Shown here: in pieces, positions 9,501-17,940 of the stretch
Numbering within the stretch: position 1 is the first letter of the stretch
Layout: every line of letters begins with the position of its first letter
Notes under the pieces: model-generated
The model's input: the letters and a program-made list of their open reading frames with translations, nothing else
What the model was told of the DNA's origin: nothing
The model's database searches: none
Made by a program: the position numbers and the translations under genes
Source of the DNA: Pseudomonadota bacterium
Lineage (GTDB): Bacteria; Myxococcota_A; Polyangia; Haliangiales; Haliangiaceae
Assembly (NCBI GenBank): GCA_022360315.1
Contig: JAKSDA010000068.1
Span: 1-33,826, forward strand
Length of the DNA stretch: 33,826 bases
Reading direction: 5' to 3'

Positions 9501-10066
9501 TGCGGTTTGAGGTCGCGATGGATCACGCCCGCGGCATGGGCGCATACCAGGGCGCGGACAACCGGTACCATGAGTTCTATGGCCCGGGTTGGCGCGAGCG
9601 GTTCCACAGCTGTATCGGACCCACTGTGCGCGGTGCGCTCGTGCAACCATTCGTGTAGACTTTTGCCCTTTAGGTACTCCAGTACCATATAGGGGTGACC
9701 GCGGTGTTCGCCGGCCTCGTAGAGAGTTACGATGTTTTCGTGGTTAAACGCCGCAGTCGCGCGGGCCTCGGTGATAAAGCGGTGGGCGAGTTTGGCGTTT
9801 TGTTCTCTGAGGTATTTGATGGCGACCAGCCGGCCCAGCTGCAGATCGCGGGCGAGATGGACCACGCCCATGCCGCCTTGACCGAGTTGTCTGATGATCT
9901 CGTAGCGCCCGACAATATCGCCGCGCTTGAGTAGAGCGGCAGAGTCCGCTCCTTCATCTTGCTGTAGCGCACTATCTGTGGTTGAATCGAGCTGGACCGT
10001 CGTTTCTTCCACGGGATGCACTCCGGCATGTAGCGACGGGTCGTGCGGCATCTGTTTATTACGCAT
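6521..10066 (-). CDS. Ser/Thr kinase - STAND ATPase - Cache receptor
   Basis: This 1181-residue multidomain protein starts with a Hanks-type kinase at about 53-340: glycine loop GQGGMG at 62-67, Lys84, HRDLKPQN at 183-190, DFG at 203-205 and an APE-like SPEQ. A STAND-type P-loop ATPase follows, with Walker [10 protein letters not shown] (392-400), Walker [11 protein letters not shown] (488-497) and a helical region to about 800. A membrane helix (806-823) leads to an approximately 320-residue extracytoplasmic region with Cache-like text, for example [17 protein letters not shown] and [14 protein letters not shown] second helix (1144-1166) and a short cytoplasmic tail end it. Ligand binding outside presumably controls the ATPase switch and the kinase inside. 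Myxobacterial kinase-STAND proteins often end in WD40 or TPR repeats, so a Cache sensor at this place is unusual. No sharp ribosome site is seen. Confidence 0.9.
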   Translation of the reverse strand: MRNKQMPHDPSLHAGVHPVEETTVQLDSTTDSALQQDEGADSAALLKRGDIVGRYEIIRQLGQGGMGVVHLARDLQLGRLVAIKYLREQNAKLAHRFITEARATAAFNHENIVTLYEAGEHRGHPYMVLEYLKGKSLHEWLHERTAHSGSDTAVEPLAPTRAIELMVPVVRALVCAHAAGVIHRDLKPQNIILTQSGTVKVLDFGIAMFRSPLVHAVTTRTSDRSIEVRQSATQPGQLAGTLPYMSPEQLLGKGVDQRSDIWAVGVMLYMMVTGKHPLSPVTIERLLSVSDIDMPMPSVRENRHDLGTLGGIIDRSLLKNKSDRTATAEQLLAELEPLLPTHGAPLLSSDEAPFAGLAAFQESDTDRFFGRSREISTVVTQLRNTPLVAVVGPSGAGKSSLVRAGVLPALKRSGEGWEAFVVRPGRRPLTALANLLARLPEESNDFHDGGPTRRIRLSYGEHTERLRVEPGYMGAALRERAKRKIRRVVIFVDQFEELYTLGASAEERDAFVNCLDSVADDASSPLRLLISVRSDFIDRLAEHRLFMHEVSRGLMIMPPLSRGGLREALVKPVEAAEYRFESPAMVEDILDALEATNSALPLLQFAASKLWEYRDREFRILSEASYIQMGGVAGALAVHADTVLGSMHAQRRALAREILERLVTPERTRAVVSMSELRELPGGLDEVEGVIQFLADARLLVITSDRESDDKSVELVHESLIGGWPTLQRWLDENQGDAVFRARLRNAANQWEANGRAAGTLWRDEAADEARRWFARHRDELAARERSYLEAVFALADRSARNKRRLVYGFFAMLALFVYLIGRQESSYVAADRAALRVHFTEYVTYLDTFFSKVTDHMQMLRATAEEHLGQTRKQSKKRLLRSKAFDMIKPRQDGDGFAMDEIRPSLVQEKSGNLTGLGSFRKRSRLFYREVEMALHLNHGFHQANKSVKDLVWLYYTSGKKFMNLYPWVDSDHFRMSLVAKKIYQTGELEFYLLATPEENPERKVKWAQAYHDEAGKGIMTTCFAPVYDGRKFVGTVSADLMIDSINSVVEAFGRERRGTMILVDHKENLLAYPSKVASGDNKITKLMDMMPIEESALRAHPDHEFGIVDGHGLLTAPLEHAPFRVYYIEPMDSRIVSFVDRVGVGVFALLATMLTALVCVGVIAGRRLQASSSERPTSF

Positions 10067-10374
10067 GGCGAGGGACGTGTTGGGGCTGGCTGAGGCGAGA
10101 TCGTCGAGATACGCGGGCCCCGGAGAGAGATAGCGCGGACAGGTATAACTGGCGATCCACGATCCACTCTATTGTAACGTTGGGACCCGCGGTGTATGCA
10201 AGCATCATCCATATGGTGTCCTTTTTTTTGGCACCCTGGTTCACGCTATATGTGTTTTAAGAGCAGTATTTCTGTAGTGCCAATTGCCACGAGGAAAAGG
10301 GGGTCGGCGAGCATTGCCTGCAGCGATCAAATCTGTGAGTTGGCGCGTAACGTTGCGATATGATCTGGCGTTGG
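10067..10374. other. 308-bp intergenic stretch before the kinase gene
   Basis: No supported gene. It holds the putative promoter for the kinase gene (10171-10201) and an eight-T run at 10221-10230 in the loop of a weak GGTG/CACC stem. The stem is not followed by a T tract on either strand, so I do not call it a terminator. Small open frames on both strands here lack ribosome sites and family character. Confidence 0.5.
10171..10201 (-). promoter_or_regulatory. possible sigma70-like promoter for the kinase gene
   Basis: On the minus strand TTGCAT (10201-10196) and TACAAT (10176-10171) are 19 bases apart, about 105 bases before the kinase start codon. The -10 matches consensus at five of six bases, but the spacing is long and the -35 is weak, so this is a guess from position and base content. 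Confidence 0.2.
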
Positions 10375-11136
10375 CTAGCGCTGTCCGGATACGCGGCGGC
10401 GGTGGCTCAGATGACGCGCAATATCGATGAGATCGAGGCCGGCTCGCACCATGTCGACCGGCTTCATTTTCGACCCGGAGACGTCGGACCAACGCACAAG
10501 AGGAACCTCGATCGCGGTGCCGGAAGCGGCCAGGAAGCGGCCGAGAAGCTCGACATCGAACGCCCAGCGCGAGTGAAACGGCTCGTCGATTGCTCGGGTT
10601 AGCGGTAACCCGGTGCGGAAAAACTTAGCTCCGCACTGGGTATCGTAGATCTGCTCGCCGAGAATGAGTGATGCAGCGCTGGCAAACATCCGGCCGAGGT
10701 AATGACGGGCGGCTCGCCTGCGTATATCGGTGCCGAGATAGGCGATGCGCGAGCCGATGACCGCGGAGATATCGGTGCGATCGAGCAATGTGGCGATGAG
10801 GCGCAGCACTTCGCCGACCGGAGTGGCCAGGTCGGCGTCGATATAGCCGGTAATGTCGGCACCCGAGGCGACTGCCCGGCCCAGACCGGCGCGTACAGCC
10901 TCGGCCTTGCCGCGGTTTTCGGGCAGCGCCAGGATGTCCACGTGGTCGCCCATGCGGCTTCTCAACGACTCCAAGAGGAGCCGGGTCGAATCGGTCGACC
11001 CGTCGTCCACAAAGAGCAGAGAAACTCGTGCCCCACTCGGCCCTGCCGCGACGAGGCGACCGAACTGATCGGAAGCCAGACGCCTGGTCTCGTTGTAACA
11101 GGGAATGACCACGACTACCGATGACATAAAGCCCAT
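10375..11136 (-). CDS. family 2 glycosyltransferase, polyprenyl-phosphate glucosyltransferase type
   Basis: This 253-residue GT-A enzyme has an N-terminal nucleotide-sugar fold: VVIPCYNE, DDGSTDST, then YIDADLATP as the DxD-like metal site. The later DTQCGAKFF motif is typical of the dolichyl/undecaprenyl-phosphate beta-glucosyltransferase (ALG5-like) subgroup. It has no C-terminal membrane helices, so it is probably a peripheral enzyme at the inner face of the membrane. The product would be a lipid-linked sugar for glycan or glycolipid assembly. The start is the ATG at 11136 or the in-frame ATG at 11127; both overlap the end of the upstream methyltransferase gene, so the two are coupled. Confidence 0.85.
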   Translation of the reverse strand: MGFMSSVVVVIPCYNETRRLASDQFGRLVAAGPSGARVSLLFVDDGSTDSTRLLLESLRSRMGDHVDILALPENRGKAEAVRAGLGRAVASGADITGYIDADLATPVGEVLRLIATLLDRTDISAVIGSRIAYLGTDIRRRAARHYLGRMFASAASLILGEQIYDTQCGAKFFRTGLPLTRAIDEPFHSRWAFDVELLGRFLAASGTAIEVPLVRWSDVSGSKMKPVDMVRAGLDLIDIARHLSHRRRVSGQR

Positions 11137-11903
11137 GCGCTCAGCCCTGGCAGTTGCACGGATCGCGCCGCGGCAGCATGCGAGATCGCATTATCCACGC
11201 GCAGGGCACTGTACAAAAGAGTGGCGGCGAGCCTGCCGCGTTTCCACGCGAGCGGCGTGTAACCGGCAGCTGACTGGCCATTGTCAGGGTTGCTGACCAG
11301 CCGCTCGCGAAGCACCGAGACGATGCGGGGCATGAGCAGCGAATGAAAGAGCCCGCCGCGCTGCTCGACGACAAGGCCGGCCGCCTCGATGACTCTGGTC
11401 AGTTGGCCCGGCTGGTAGCGCCGGTGGTGTTGCAACTGTTCATCGTGACGGGACATCAGAGCTTGCCAGGCGGGAACGTTGATGAGGATCCGGCCGTGCG
11501 GTTCGAGGTTCTCGCCGACCAGCTGGTCGAGAAAGCCGACATCGTCGGCGACGTGCTCCAGGACATCGAGTGCCAGGATCAGATCGAAGCGTCCGCGCGG
11601 GCGCTCCCGGGTGAGCTCGATGCGCGGGTCGTCCACCGCCAGGCGGGCGCGCGATGCGGGATCGTAGCTGCTGTCCCAGCACACGACTGTCCTGGCCATC
11701 CCGGTGGGTCTTGTCGAACCGGCCGACCGCGGTGCGCAGTGCTCGAGCAGACTGGCGGCAAACCACGCATCGCCGGCCCCGGCGTCGAGAATCGTCCCGG
11801 CCGAGCGCAGCGTTGGGTCCAGGATATCCCGAAAAAAGCCGAAGCGGGCCAGTTCCCACGGATGGCGCCGGGTCGATGTGCCGGGTAGCTCGCGAAGATC
11901 CAT
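11115..11903 (-). CDS. class I SAM-dependent methyltransferase
   Basis: This 262-residue protein has the SAM-binding motif I ILDAGAGDAWF near residues 38-48, an acidic strand-2 position in CWDSS, and the post-motif LALDVLEHVADD near residues 109-120, all typical of Rossmann methyltransferases. It then reads LVGENLEPHGRILINVPA and HDEQLQHHRRY, the latter common in methyltransferases that sit beside glycosyltransferases. The C-terminal part is arginine-rich with a hydrophobic segment. Its 3' end overlaps the next glycosyltransferase gene by 13-22 bases, so the two are probably made together in a glycan or glycolipid pathway. The acceptor is unknown. Confidence 0.8.
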   Translation of the reverse strand: MDLRELPGTSTRRHPWELARFGFFRDILDPTLRSAGTILDAGAGDAWFAASLLEHCAPRSAGSTRPTGMARTVVCWDSSYDPASRARLAVDDPRIELTRERPRGRFDLILALDVLEHVADDVGFLDQLVGENLEPHGRILINVPAWQALMSRHDEQLQHHRRYQPGQLTRVIEAAGLVVEQRGGLFHSLLMPRIVSVLRERLVSNPDNGQSAAGYTPLAWKRGRLAATLLYSALRVDNAISHAAAARSVQLPGLSAWALCHR

Positions 11904-11938
11904 GCTGCGGGATCAGATAGCCGGCAGCCCGGCCGGGG

Positions 11939-13147
11939 TCAAGTCTGTGCGCGCAGGCGACCGTGCTGGATGGCCAGGGCGACCTTGGCCATGGCAGTGA
12001 AGATCAGCGCACCAAACGCCCAGATGCCGAGACAGATCAGAAACTCGCCGGCCGAGGGCGTGTACTCGACCAGGTCGCCGGTCGGAGTCGGGATGAAACC
12101 GGGAATGATGAGCCCCATGCCCTTTTCGATCCACACCCCGAGCACACAGAGGGCCGAGCCCGCGATCAGCCAGCGCCGGTCTCGGTAGAGTCGCTCGGTC
12201 GAAAAAATGACGATCGCCGCCCCGCTCATGGCCAGTGCAGACCATATGTACGGAACCAATAATCCGTGGCCAAAGAGGCCGAAAAATAGATACTCGGCCG
12301 ACGCCGTGTGCACGCTGTCGGTATAAAATTCCTTGAACAGTTCACAGCCGAGCAAGAAAAAGTTGAGCGGCAGCGCGATGGAGATCACCCGGCGAAGAAA
12401 CTTGAAAATCGATTCGCGAATTTCTATATCTGTAAACCGATCGATAGCAACAAAAACCAGTATGAGAATTGCCGGGCCCGAAGCAAATGCGCTGACCAGA
12501 AAACGCGGAGCCATGATGGCAGTATTCCAGAACGGCCGTCCTCCGAAACCGCCGTACAGAAATGCGGTGACCGTGTGGATGCTGATGGCCCAGAAAATCG
12601 ACAGAAAAACAAATGGTAAATACGCCGCCTTGGCCGGCTGGCGACCGCGGTAGAGCTGGTAAAGCAGATAGCCGGGTACGTGCAGGTTGAGCAGGAGATA
12701 ACCGGTCAGCACGATGACGTCCCAGGCCAGCATCGAGAGCGGGAAATTGAGCCGGCCCAAGAACGGCAAGAAGTGGATGAAGCGCTCGGGACGGCCCAGA
12801 TCGACGGTCACGAAGAGAAGGCACATGACGATCGCGGTGGCCGCCATGAGTTCGGCGATGAGGACAACTTCTCTGATATCCTCGCGATGGTACACGTACG
12901 TCGGTACCACGAGTAAGACCGCAGCTGCGGCGACGCCGACCAGAAAGGTAAAATTGGCGATGTATGCGCCCCAGCTGACCTGTTGGGTCAAATTGGTCAC
13001 GGCCAGACCGACGCGCAGCTGAATCACATATACGGCCAGCCCGGACGCGGTCAATAACACCAGTAGTGCGATCCACGCGTAGTAGACATTGCTGCCGGTA
13101 AACGCGCATCGAAGCATGTCTCGCCAGTATTGAAAATAGGTCCGCAT
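11939..13147 (-). CDS. NrfD/PsrC-type membrane quinone-reactive subunit (DsrP-like)
   Basis: This 402-residue protein has about ten hydrophobic helices from residue 22 onward and resembles the NrfD/PsrC family, closest in feel to DsrP/HmcC. The late stretch GLIIPGFIPTPTGDLVEY (about 345-362), followed by TPSAGE, is the part I recognise. Such subunits bind menaquinone or ubiquinone in the inner membrane and pass electrons to or from a partner iron-sulfur protein on the periplasmic side. It lies 47 bases downstream of the read-through end of the iron-sulfur gene and is the last gene of the cytochrome operon. Start codon ATG at 13147; no strong ribosome site, which suggests dependence on upstream translation. 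Confidence 0.85.
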   Translation of the reverse strand: MRTYFQYWRDMLRCAFTGSNVYYAWIALLVLLTASGLAVYVIQLRVGLAVTNLTQQVSWGAYIANFTFLVGVAAAAVLLVVPTYVYHREDIREVVLIAELMAATAIVMCLLFVTVDLGRPERFIHFLPFLGRLNFPLSMLAWDVIVLTGYLLLNLHVPGYLLYQLYRGRQPAKAAYLPFVFLSIFWAISIHTVTAFLYGGFGGRPFWNTAIMAPRFLVSAFASGPAILILVFVAIDRFTDIEIRESIFKFLRRVISIALPLNFFLLGCELFKEFYTDSVHTASAEYLFFGLFGHGLLVPYIWSALAMSGAAIVIFSTERLYRDRRWLIAGSALCVLGVWIEKGMGLIIPGFIPTPTGDLVEYTPSAGEFLICLGIWAFGALIFTAMAKVALAIQHGRLRAQT

Positions 13148-13194
13148 CGCTCGGTCGCTCGGTGCTGGGTGGCTCGTTCAGTGGTTGTGCTCGG

Positions 13195-14175
13195 TCAGTC
13201 GAAGTAGTAGTACACGCGGGGTATGGTCTTGAGCTCTTCTTTCAGGACGAATACCCGTTTTTCGCGCAAGATCGCGGCCACCTCGCTGTTCGGATCGAGC
13301 AGGTTGCCAAACTTGCGAGCGCCGGTCGGGCAGGCCTCGTGACAGGCCGGCTAATGACCGTTTCGGGTCCGGTGCAGGCAGAAATGGCATTTTTCGACCA
13401 CGCCTTTGGGTCGCACGCGATTGCTCAGGTAACCCTGGTTGGGGTTTATATCGGCTCGCGGCACCTGTGGCTCGCGGTAGTTGAAGCGGCGCGCTTCGTA
13501 CGGGCAGGCCGCCATGCAGTAGCGACAGCCGATGCACCAATCGTAGTCGATGACCACGATGCCGTCTTTTTCTTTCCAGGTCGCCTCGACCGGGCAGGCC
13601 TTGACACAGGGTGGATTGTCGCACTGATTGCACTGCATGGGCAGGTAGACCTTGTCCGCTGCCGGCACCGAGTCGCCCTCGTAATACGCAGTGCCTTTCT
13701 CAAGATTCAGTGTGCCGCGGTCGAGTTCGACCACTTTGATGTACTGGATGGCCGGATTGCGGCTCTGATTGTTCTCCTCGACGCAGGCGTGAACGCATTT
13801 GCGATTGCCGTTGCACAGCGACAAGCTGATGCAAAAGGCGAACGAGACTCCGTCGAGGGGGCCCGGATCGGATACTGTGACCCGGCGCCCGAAACGCTTC
13901 TCGGCCTCCTTCTCGATGCGGGCGAAAACCCGCTCCTTGTCCTCGTCGGTCATCTCCTTGTAGTGTTTCTGGAAGAACGTGTCCCAGCTGGTCGTGCACC
14001 CGCCGGTCGCGACTGCCGCAGTGGCGGTCGCGCCGGCCGCGCCCAGCCGCTTCAAGAACCCGCGCCGGTCGATCGGCGTTTTCAGGGCCGTTTCGACCTC
14101 GGCTTCGACTCGCCGAAGTGCCCTTGCCTGTGGCCTTTTTTGGGTCGATTCATCAGATATCGATTTACCGGGCAT
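13195..14175 (-). pseudogene. Tat-exported 4Fe-4S ferredoxin-like subunit with an in-frame amber codon
   Basis: The ATG at 14175 overlaps the stop of the upstream cytochrome gene (TGATG) and follows a GAGG, so it is the likely start. The protein begins with a basic stretch and a twin-arginine signal (RRGFLKRLGAAG), then has cysteine groups of the NrfC/DsrO type: CNQCDNPPCVKACP, CIGCRYCMAACP and CHFCLHR. After 274 residues there is a TAG at 13351-13353. Beyond it, in the same frame, 51 more codons read PACHEACPTGARKFGNLLDP and end in YYYFD before TGA at 13195. The tail is exactly what the family should have, and it supplies two cysteines needed with CHFC for a cluster. So this is one gene interrupted by a nonsense codon, a sequencing error, or a site of read-through. 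TAG ends at least six other genes here, so general reassignment is unlikely. Confidence 0.85.
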
Positions 14176-14774
14176 CAATGGGCCTCTTTGCGGATACCGA
14201 AATGGGGAAATGACGGCGGTGGATATGCTTTCACCGCCGGCCGTTTCGGGCTGTGCGGATCGTGGCAGGCGGCACAGGCGTAGCGGTGTTTGAGGCCGCG
14301 CCAGCTGCCCACTTGCTTGCCGTGAATGCCCCAGTCCCAATCGCGTTTTTGCGCGGGGTGGCATTGGCCGCACAGTGTTTGTGTGTCATCAAACGAAACC
14401 AGCTCGCCGGTGAACAGGCGGAGCGTGTCGAGATCGTCGCGGTTGTGGCACTGATAACAGTGACCGGCATTGGGCATGTGGGCGAAGACCAGGTCGCGAT
14501 GGGGTTCGCGGGGAGGAAGTGTGGGCTCCTGCAGAGTCACTGTGTGGTGGCACTCGGAGCAGGGAAAGGTGTCGAGCGACTGGGTTCGCGGACTGACGTA
14601 CACCTGGTCTGGCCGGCCGTCCGGGCGATCTGCCTCCAGGGCTGGCGGCGACGCATTGCTCTGCCCGCAGGCGACGCATGCAATGGCCGACATCACTGCC
14701 AGGAGGGGCGCCCGGGGCCGGGAGTGCGAAGGCCGCTGGCCGGCCGAGAGGCGCTGGATCGACGTCCTTTTCAT
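14175..14774 (-). CDS. tetraheme c-type cytochrome, lipoprotein-like
   Basis: This 199-residue protein has four CxxCH heme motifs (CSECH, CYQCH, CGQCH, CAACH) spread over residues ~70-170. The N-terminus is basic, then hydrophobic, and ends in ACVACGQS, which fits a signal peptide with a lipobox cysteine, so the protein is probably anchored at the periplasmic face of a membrane. It has a good GGAGG ribosome site four bases before the ATG. Placed between the octaheme cytochrome and the iron-sulfur gene, with its stop overlapping the latter's start, it would carry electrons between the quinone-linked subunits and the HAO-like cytochrome. Confidence 0.85.
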   Translation of the reverse strand: MKRTSIQRLSAGQRPSHSRPRAPLLAVMSAIACVACGQSNASPPALEADRPDGRPDQVYVSPRTQSLDTFPCSECHHTVTLQEPTLPPREPHRDLVFAHMPNAGHCYQCHNRDDLDTLRLFTGELVSFDDTQTLCGQCHPAQKRDWDWGIHGKQVGSWRGLKHRYACAACHDPHSPKRPAVKAYPPPSFPHFGIRKEAH

Positions 14775-14815
14775 GGTTCCTCCCGCTCGGGCGGATCGAG
14801 GTCATCGCATGGTGG

Positions 14816-16324
14816 CTAGTTCTGATATCGCTTTTTGAACTCCTCGGACCGCTTTTGGCGCAGGGCCTTCTCCTCGTCTGACATCTTGTCGATGTACCAG
14901 CGGTGTTCGGGGCTCTCGAGTACCTCGTCGAGGCCAGCGCGCAGTTTTTTGGCTGCCTCGACCTTGGCCGGATCAGCAGATTTTTCGTTCTTTTCGATCA
15001 GATGTTCGAGCTCCGGTATAAATTTGATGTACCAGTGTTTGGCCAATTCATAGGTGCCGTGCCAGTGGGTCCAATCGGGGCCCTGCATCGAGGCGCCGTG
15101 GCGGGCCCGGCGGCCCTCGTGATGCCACAGCTCGAACCAGATGAAATCGAGCTTGTTGGAGAATTTTACCGGCTTGAGCAGCGGCTTGGCCAGACCGACC
15201 AGTTTGAGTCCCGGATCGGCATATTTGCGGTGATACAGGTCGATGAGGGCATCGTATTGTAGATAGAACGAGTCGACGTAGGTCTTGGCGTGGCAACTGA
15301 GGCAGACATCCTCCATGTTTTTGCGGCGTTTTTGCCACGGTATTGCGGCGCCGGCCAGACCCATCTTGGCGTCCGATACCTCGGGGCGTATCGACTTTAC
15401 CGGGCGGTTGTTCCACGAGATGCGCAGGCCGACATCGTGAGTGACCGGCTGATTCGAGGTTGCCGACATATGGCAGGTGGCGCAGGTGGGAGCGGCGTCG
15501 TAATCCTCGCCGACGATCCACTTGGCACTGTTCATATTCATCAAGTCGACATTGGCCCGGAACGCAATGCCGTGCTTGGATTCCTCGTAGATCTCGAGTT
15601 GCGGGTGGTCGGGTCCCATATGGCATTTGCCGCAGTTTTCTGGATTGCGCGCCTGGGCGACCGAAAAGCGGTGCCGGCTGTGGCACGCGCTGCACGCGCC
15701 GCGTGAGCCGTCGGGATTGAGGCGGCCGATGCCAGTATTGGGCCAGGTCGCTGGATCGAGCTTGCCCTCGGCCAGAACTTTGACCTCAGTGCCGTGGCAC
15801 TGCCAGCAGCCGTTGACCGCGGCTGCCGAAATGCCGTCGGGAAAACCGGGCGTGACCATGCCGCGATCACCTTCGACGACTTCGGCCAGAATATTGTCCA
15901 GAGAGCCGAGAATTCGTCCACCCTGCGAATGATGACTGTCGGCAAACTCGCGCACTTCTTTTTCGTGACATGCGGCGCAGTCTTTGGGTGATACGATCGT
16001 CGCGATGCGGACGTTGTGGTGCATGTAGGCGTCTTTGTCGCCGGGTTGCGCCTGGTGGCACTCGAAGCAACCGACCTTGGCCCGGTAGTGCTTTGACGCG
16101 CCCCATTGTTGGACCACGCTCAGACTCTCTTTGCGGTGACAGCTGATGCACGCTTTGGTTTCGGCGCTGAACTCGGTCGGCAGCTCGACACCGCCGTGGG
16201 CAGGTGGCGAGAAATCGGCTGCGGTAACCCACAAAGTGAACGCGCCGATGGCAACAGCACCAATACCAGTGAGAATCCAGGGCGAACGTTGCATGGGGAG
16301 CGGCCGATGCAATTCGCCTGCCAT
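14816..16324 (-). CDS. HAO-family octaheme cytochrome c
   Basis: With the ATG at 16324 the protein is 502 residues; ATG at 16294 is an alternative, and a longer frame to 16594 looks non-coding. A single membrane segment near the N-terminus (ILTGIGAVAIGAFTLWVTAA) acts as a signal anchor. Eight CxxCH motifs follow: CISCH, CFECH, CAACH, CWQCH, CSACH, CGKCH, CATCH, CLSCH. The text between the fifth and sixth, with NPDGSRGACSACHSRHRFS and GPDHPQLEIY after, matches the hydroxylamine oxidoreductase family. HAO relatives oxidise hydroxylamine or hydrazine, or reduce nitrite, in the periplasm. Several tyrosines follow the last heme (YVDSFYLQYD), but whether one is the cross-linking tyrosine of oxidative HAO cannot be settled by eye. 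First gene of the redox operon. Confidence 0.9.
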   Translation of the reverse strand: MAGELHRPLPMQRSPWILTGIGAVAIGAFTLWVTAADFSPPAHGGVELPTEFSAETKACISCHRKESLSVVQQWGASKHYRAKVGCFECHQAQPGDKDAYMHHNVRIATIVSPKDCAACHEKEVREFADSHHSQGGRILGSLDNILAEVVEGDRGMVTPGFPDGISAAAVNGCWQCHGTEVKVLAEGKLDPATWPNTGIGRLNPDGSRGACSACHSRHRFSVAQARNPENCGKCHMGPDHPQLEIYEESKHGIAFRANVDLMNMNSAKWIVGEDYDAAPTCATCHMSATSNQPVTHDVGLRISWNNRPVKSIRPEVSDAKMGLAGAAIPWQKRRKNMEDVCLSCHAKTYVDSFYLQYDALIDLYHRKYADPGLKLVGLAKPLLKPVKFSNKLDFIWFELWHHEGRRARHGASMQGPDWTHWHGTYELAKHWYIKFIPELEHLIEKNEKSADPAKVEAAKKLRAGLDEVLESPEHRWYIDKMSDEEKALRQKRSEEFKKRYQN

Positions 16325-16574
16325 CGACGTCGTGGCAGTAGCCAGGAAACTGTACACGCAGGATTTGCACGGGGGTGGGGAGGGACGAGGGCAATGCCGG
16401 GCAGTGATACTGTCCGGGCAGCGGGACAGGCCACCGGTGAATGCGAATGATTTACGCCGGTCCCGGGCATAGCTGCAGATTTTGCGCAACTGGGCGATCG
16501 CCGGACGTCCGGTTTTTCGATCCTCGGGCGGGATGGATTGTTCGCCTGAGGGGAGATGCGCTACACCCGGGGGG

Positions 16575-17591
16575 ATGGGCGATGAGATTTTCACCGAGAT
16601 CCGCGACTCGATCGCGCCGGCGTGTTCAGACAGTGCGGGGCAAGCTCGGCGGGTGCTGTCGGGCCTGGATCAAACGCTGTCGGACAACGTCGAAAAATTG
16701 GCCATACGGCTGGCGGGAGCGCGTCATTCGGCCCGGCCGGATGTGAGTCACAAGCATGTGGTGGTATGCGCGGCCGACCACGGCCAGGGCTCGCATTGGA
16801 CCGGGCCGACCGGAGCCGGCGCCACTGCGACTGCGGTTCGAATGGTCGTGTCGGGCCACGCAGCGGTCAATACAGCTGCTCGTGCGGCCGGGGCATCGGT
16901 CGTGGTGGTCGATTGTGGCATGGCCGACGACCGAGCGGCGCATGCCGGTGTGGTGGACCTTCGCATCGGCAATGGTACCGGTGATATATGTCGGGGGCCG
17001 GCCATGACCCGGGATGCTGCCCGGGTATGTATCGATACCGGGATTGCCCTGATGTTTTCTCTGGCCTCGGATGCGGCGACTGATTGTTTGGCGCTCGGAC
17101 AGCTGGCGCCGGGCAGCCAGGCGGTGAGCGAGGCCGTGATCGCGGCGATGACCGGAATGGAGCCCGACGAGTTCGCGCCTGCCCAGGCCCGAGTGGTGAC
17201 TGCAGCGCTGGCCGCCAACCGCGGTGTTGTCGGCAATCGCGACCGTGGTGGCGAGTGGGTCATCGACGTACTGGCCGCTCTGGGCGGCCACGAGATTGGC
17301 GTGATGGCCGGAATGATCCTGGCGGCTGGCGCGATTCGAGTACCGGTGGTGCTCGACGAGTGCGCGACATCGGCAGCGGCTCTTCTGGCCAGCGGGCTGG
17401 CTCCTCGGATCAGCGGATATCTCATTGCTGCTCACGTTGGTGAGAGCGCCGGGCACCGCCGTGCGCTTGCCGAGCTGGGCCTCTCTGCGCTCTTCGATCT
17501 CGGCCTGGCCCACGGCGAGGGCACCGGGGCCGCGCTGGCGTTGCCGCTCATCGATAGCGCGGCCAGGCTTCTGCGCACAGAGTCAGTCTGA
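16575..17591 (+). CDS. cobT: nicotinate-nucleotide-dimethylbenzimidazole phosphoribosyltransferase
   Basis: The start chosen is ATG at 16575, after a G-rich stretch (GGGGGG), giving 338 residues, close to the usual CobT length of about 350. The frame is open upstream to 16482. CobT makes alpha-ribazole phosphate, the lower ligand of cobalamin, from nicotinate mononucleotide and dimethylbenzimidazole. Family signatures are VCAADHG near the start, TGAGATATAVRM, the alternating Ala/Gly stretches, and near the C-terminus ALFDLGLAHGEGTGAALAL, whose glutamate is the catalytic base in characterised CobT. It is divergent from the cytochrome operon with about 250 bases between. No other cobalamin gene is adjacent and I could not make a convincing B12 riboswitch in the leader. 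Confidence 0.9.
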   Translation: MGDEIFTEIRDSIAPACSDSAGQARRVLSGLDQTLSDNVEKLAIRLAGARHSARPDVSHKHVVVCAADHGQGSHWTGPTGAGATATAVRMVVSGHAAVNTAARAAGASVVVVDCGMADDRAAHAGVVDLRIGNGTGDICRGPAMTRDAARVCIDTGIALMFSLASDAATDCLALGQLAPGSQAVSEAVIAAMTGMEPDEFAPAQARVVTAALAANRGVVGNRDRGGEWVIDVLAALGGHEIGVMAGMILAAGAIRVPVVLDECATSAAALLASGLAPRISGYLIAAHVGESAGHRRALAELGLSALFDLGLAHGEGTGAALALPLIDSAARLLRTESV

Positions 17592-17632
17592 CCATGTCGG
17601 ACATTCACCTTGCCAGCACGACCCTGCGACCG

Positions 17633-17833
17633 CGGTCGGACACCATCTGGCAATGGCACGACGCCTGCGACGGCGGTCGGACGCTCCTGCACATGTGCCA
17701 GACTGCCTGCGGCCGCCGTCGCAGGTTATTGGACATCTGTCCTTCCTGCCGACGCTGTCGCACAGCTCGCTGCACCGCCTGAGACGCGTCCGGACGCTGT
17801 CACAGGGCTCGCTGCTTGCGCGAGACGCGTCCG
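17633..17833. repeat. degenerate ~41-bp tandem repeat tract
   Basis: A start motif like CGGTCGGAC recurs at 17633 and 17674 (41 bases apart). Farther on, units at 17751-17792 and 17793-17833 begin GACGCTGTC and end GAGACGCGTCCG and are about 80% identical by eye. The intervening segment fits less well. The tract fills most of the 349-bp gap between cobT and the next gene (17592-17940). No gene is supported here; the short open frames are arginine- and cysteine-rich shadows of the repeat. There are no unique spacers, so it is not a CRISPR array. Confidence 0.6.
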
Positions 17834-17940
17834 ACCGGGCCCTCGGACAGTAAAAAAGACTGTATTTCCTATCGATGGTTGACCGAGCTGGCCAATAAGA
17901 TCAGCATCTTGTCGAATCGACAGCAACGAGATATCCGACC

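Noticed and set aside
10218..10242. Terminator around an eight-T run
   Set aside because: The T run is in the loop of a weak stem and no T tract follows the stem on either strand.
13351..13353. Pyrrolysine or a general recoding of TAG
   Set aside because: TAG ends at least six other genes in the window at natural ends, and no pyl gene is seen here.
16325..16574. Cobalamin riboswitch before cobT
   Set aside because: Bits of GGTG and GGGCAT text occur, but I could not build the B12 box or the paired core, so I do not call it.
16626..17513. Antisense frame over cobT
   Set aside because: Shadow of a recognised gene, with no family-like motifs.
17633..17833. CRISPR array
   Set aside because: The repeats are contiguous and degenerate with no spacers; the same holds for 29954-30040.
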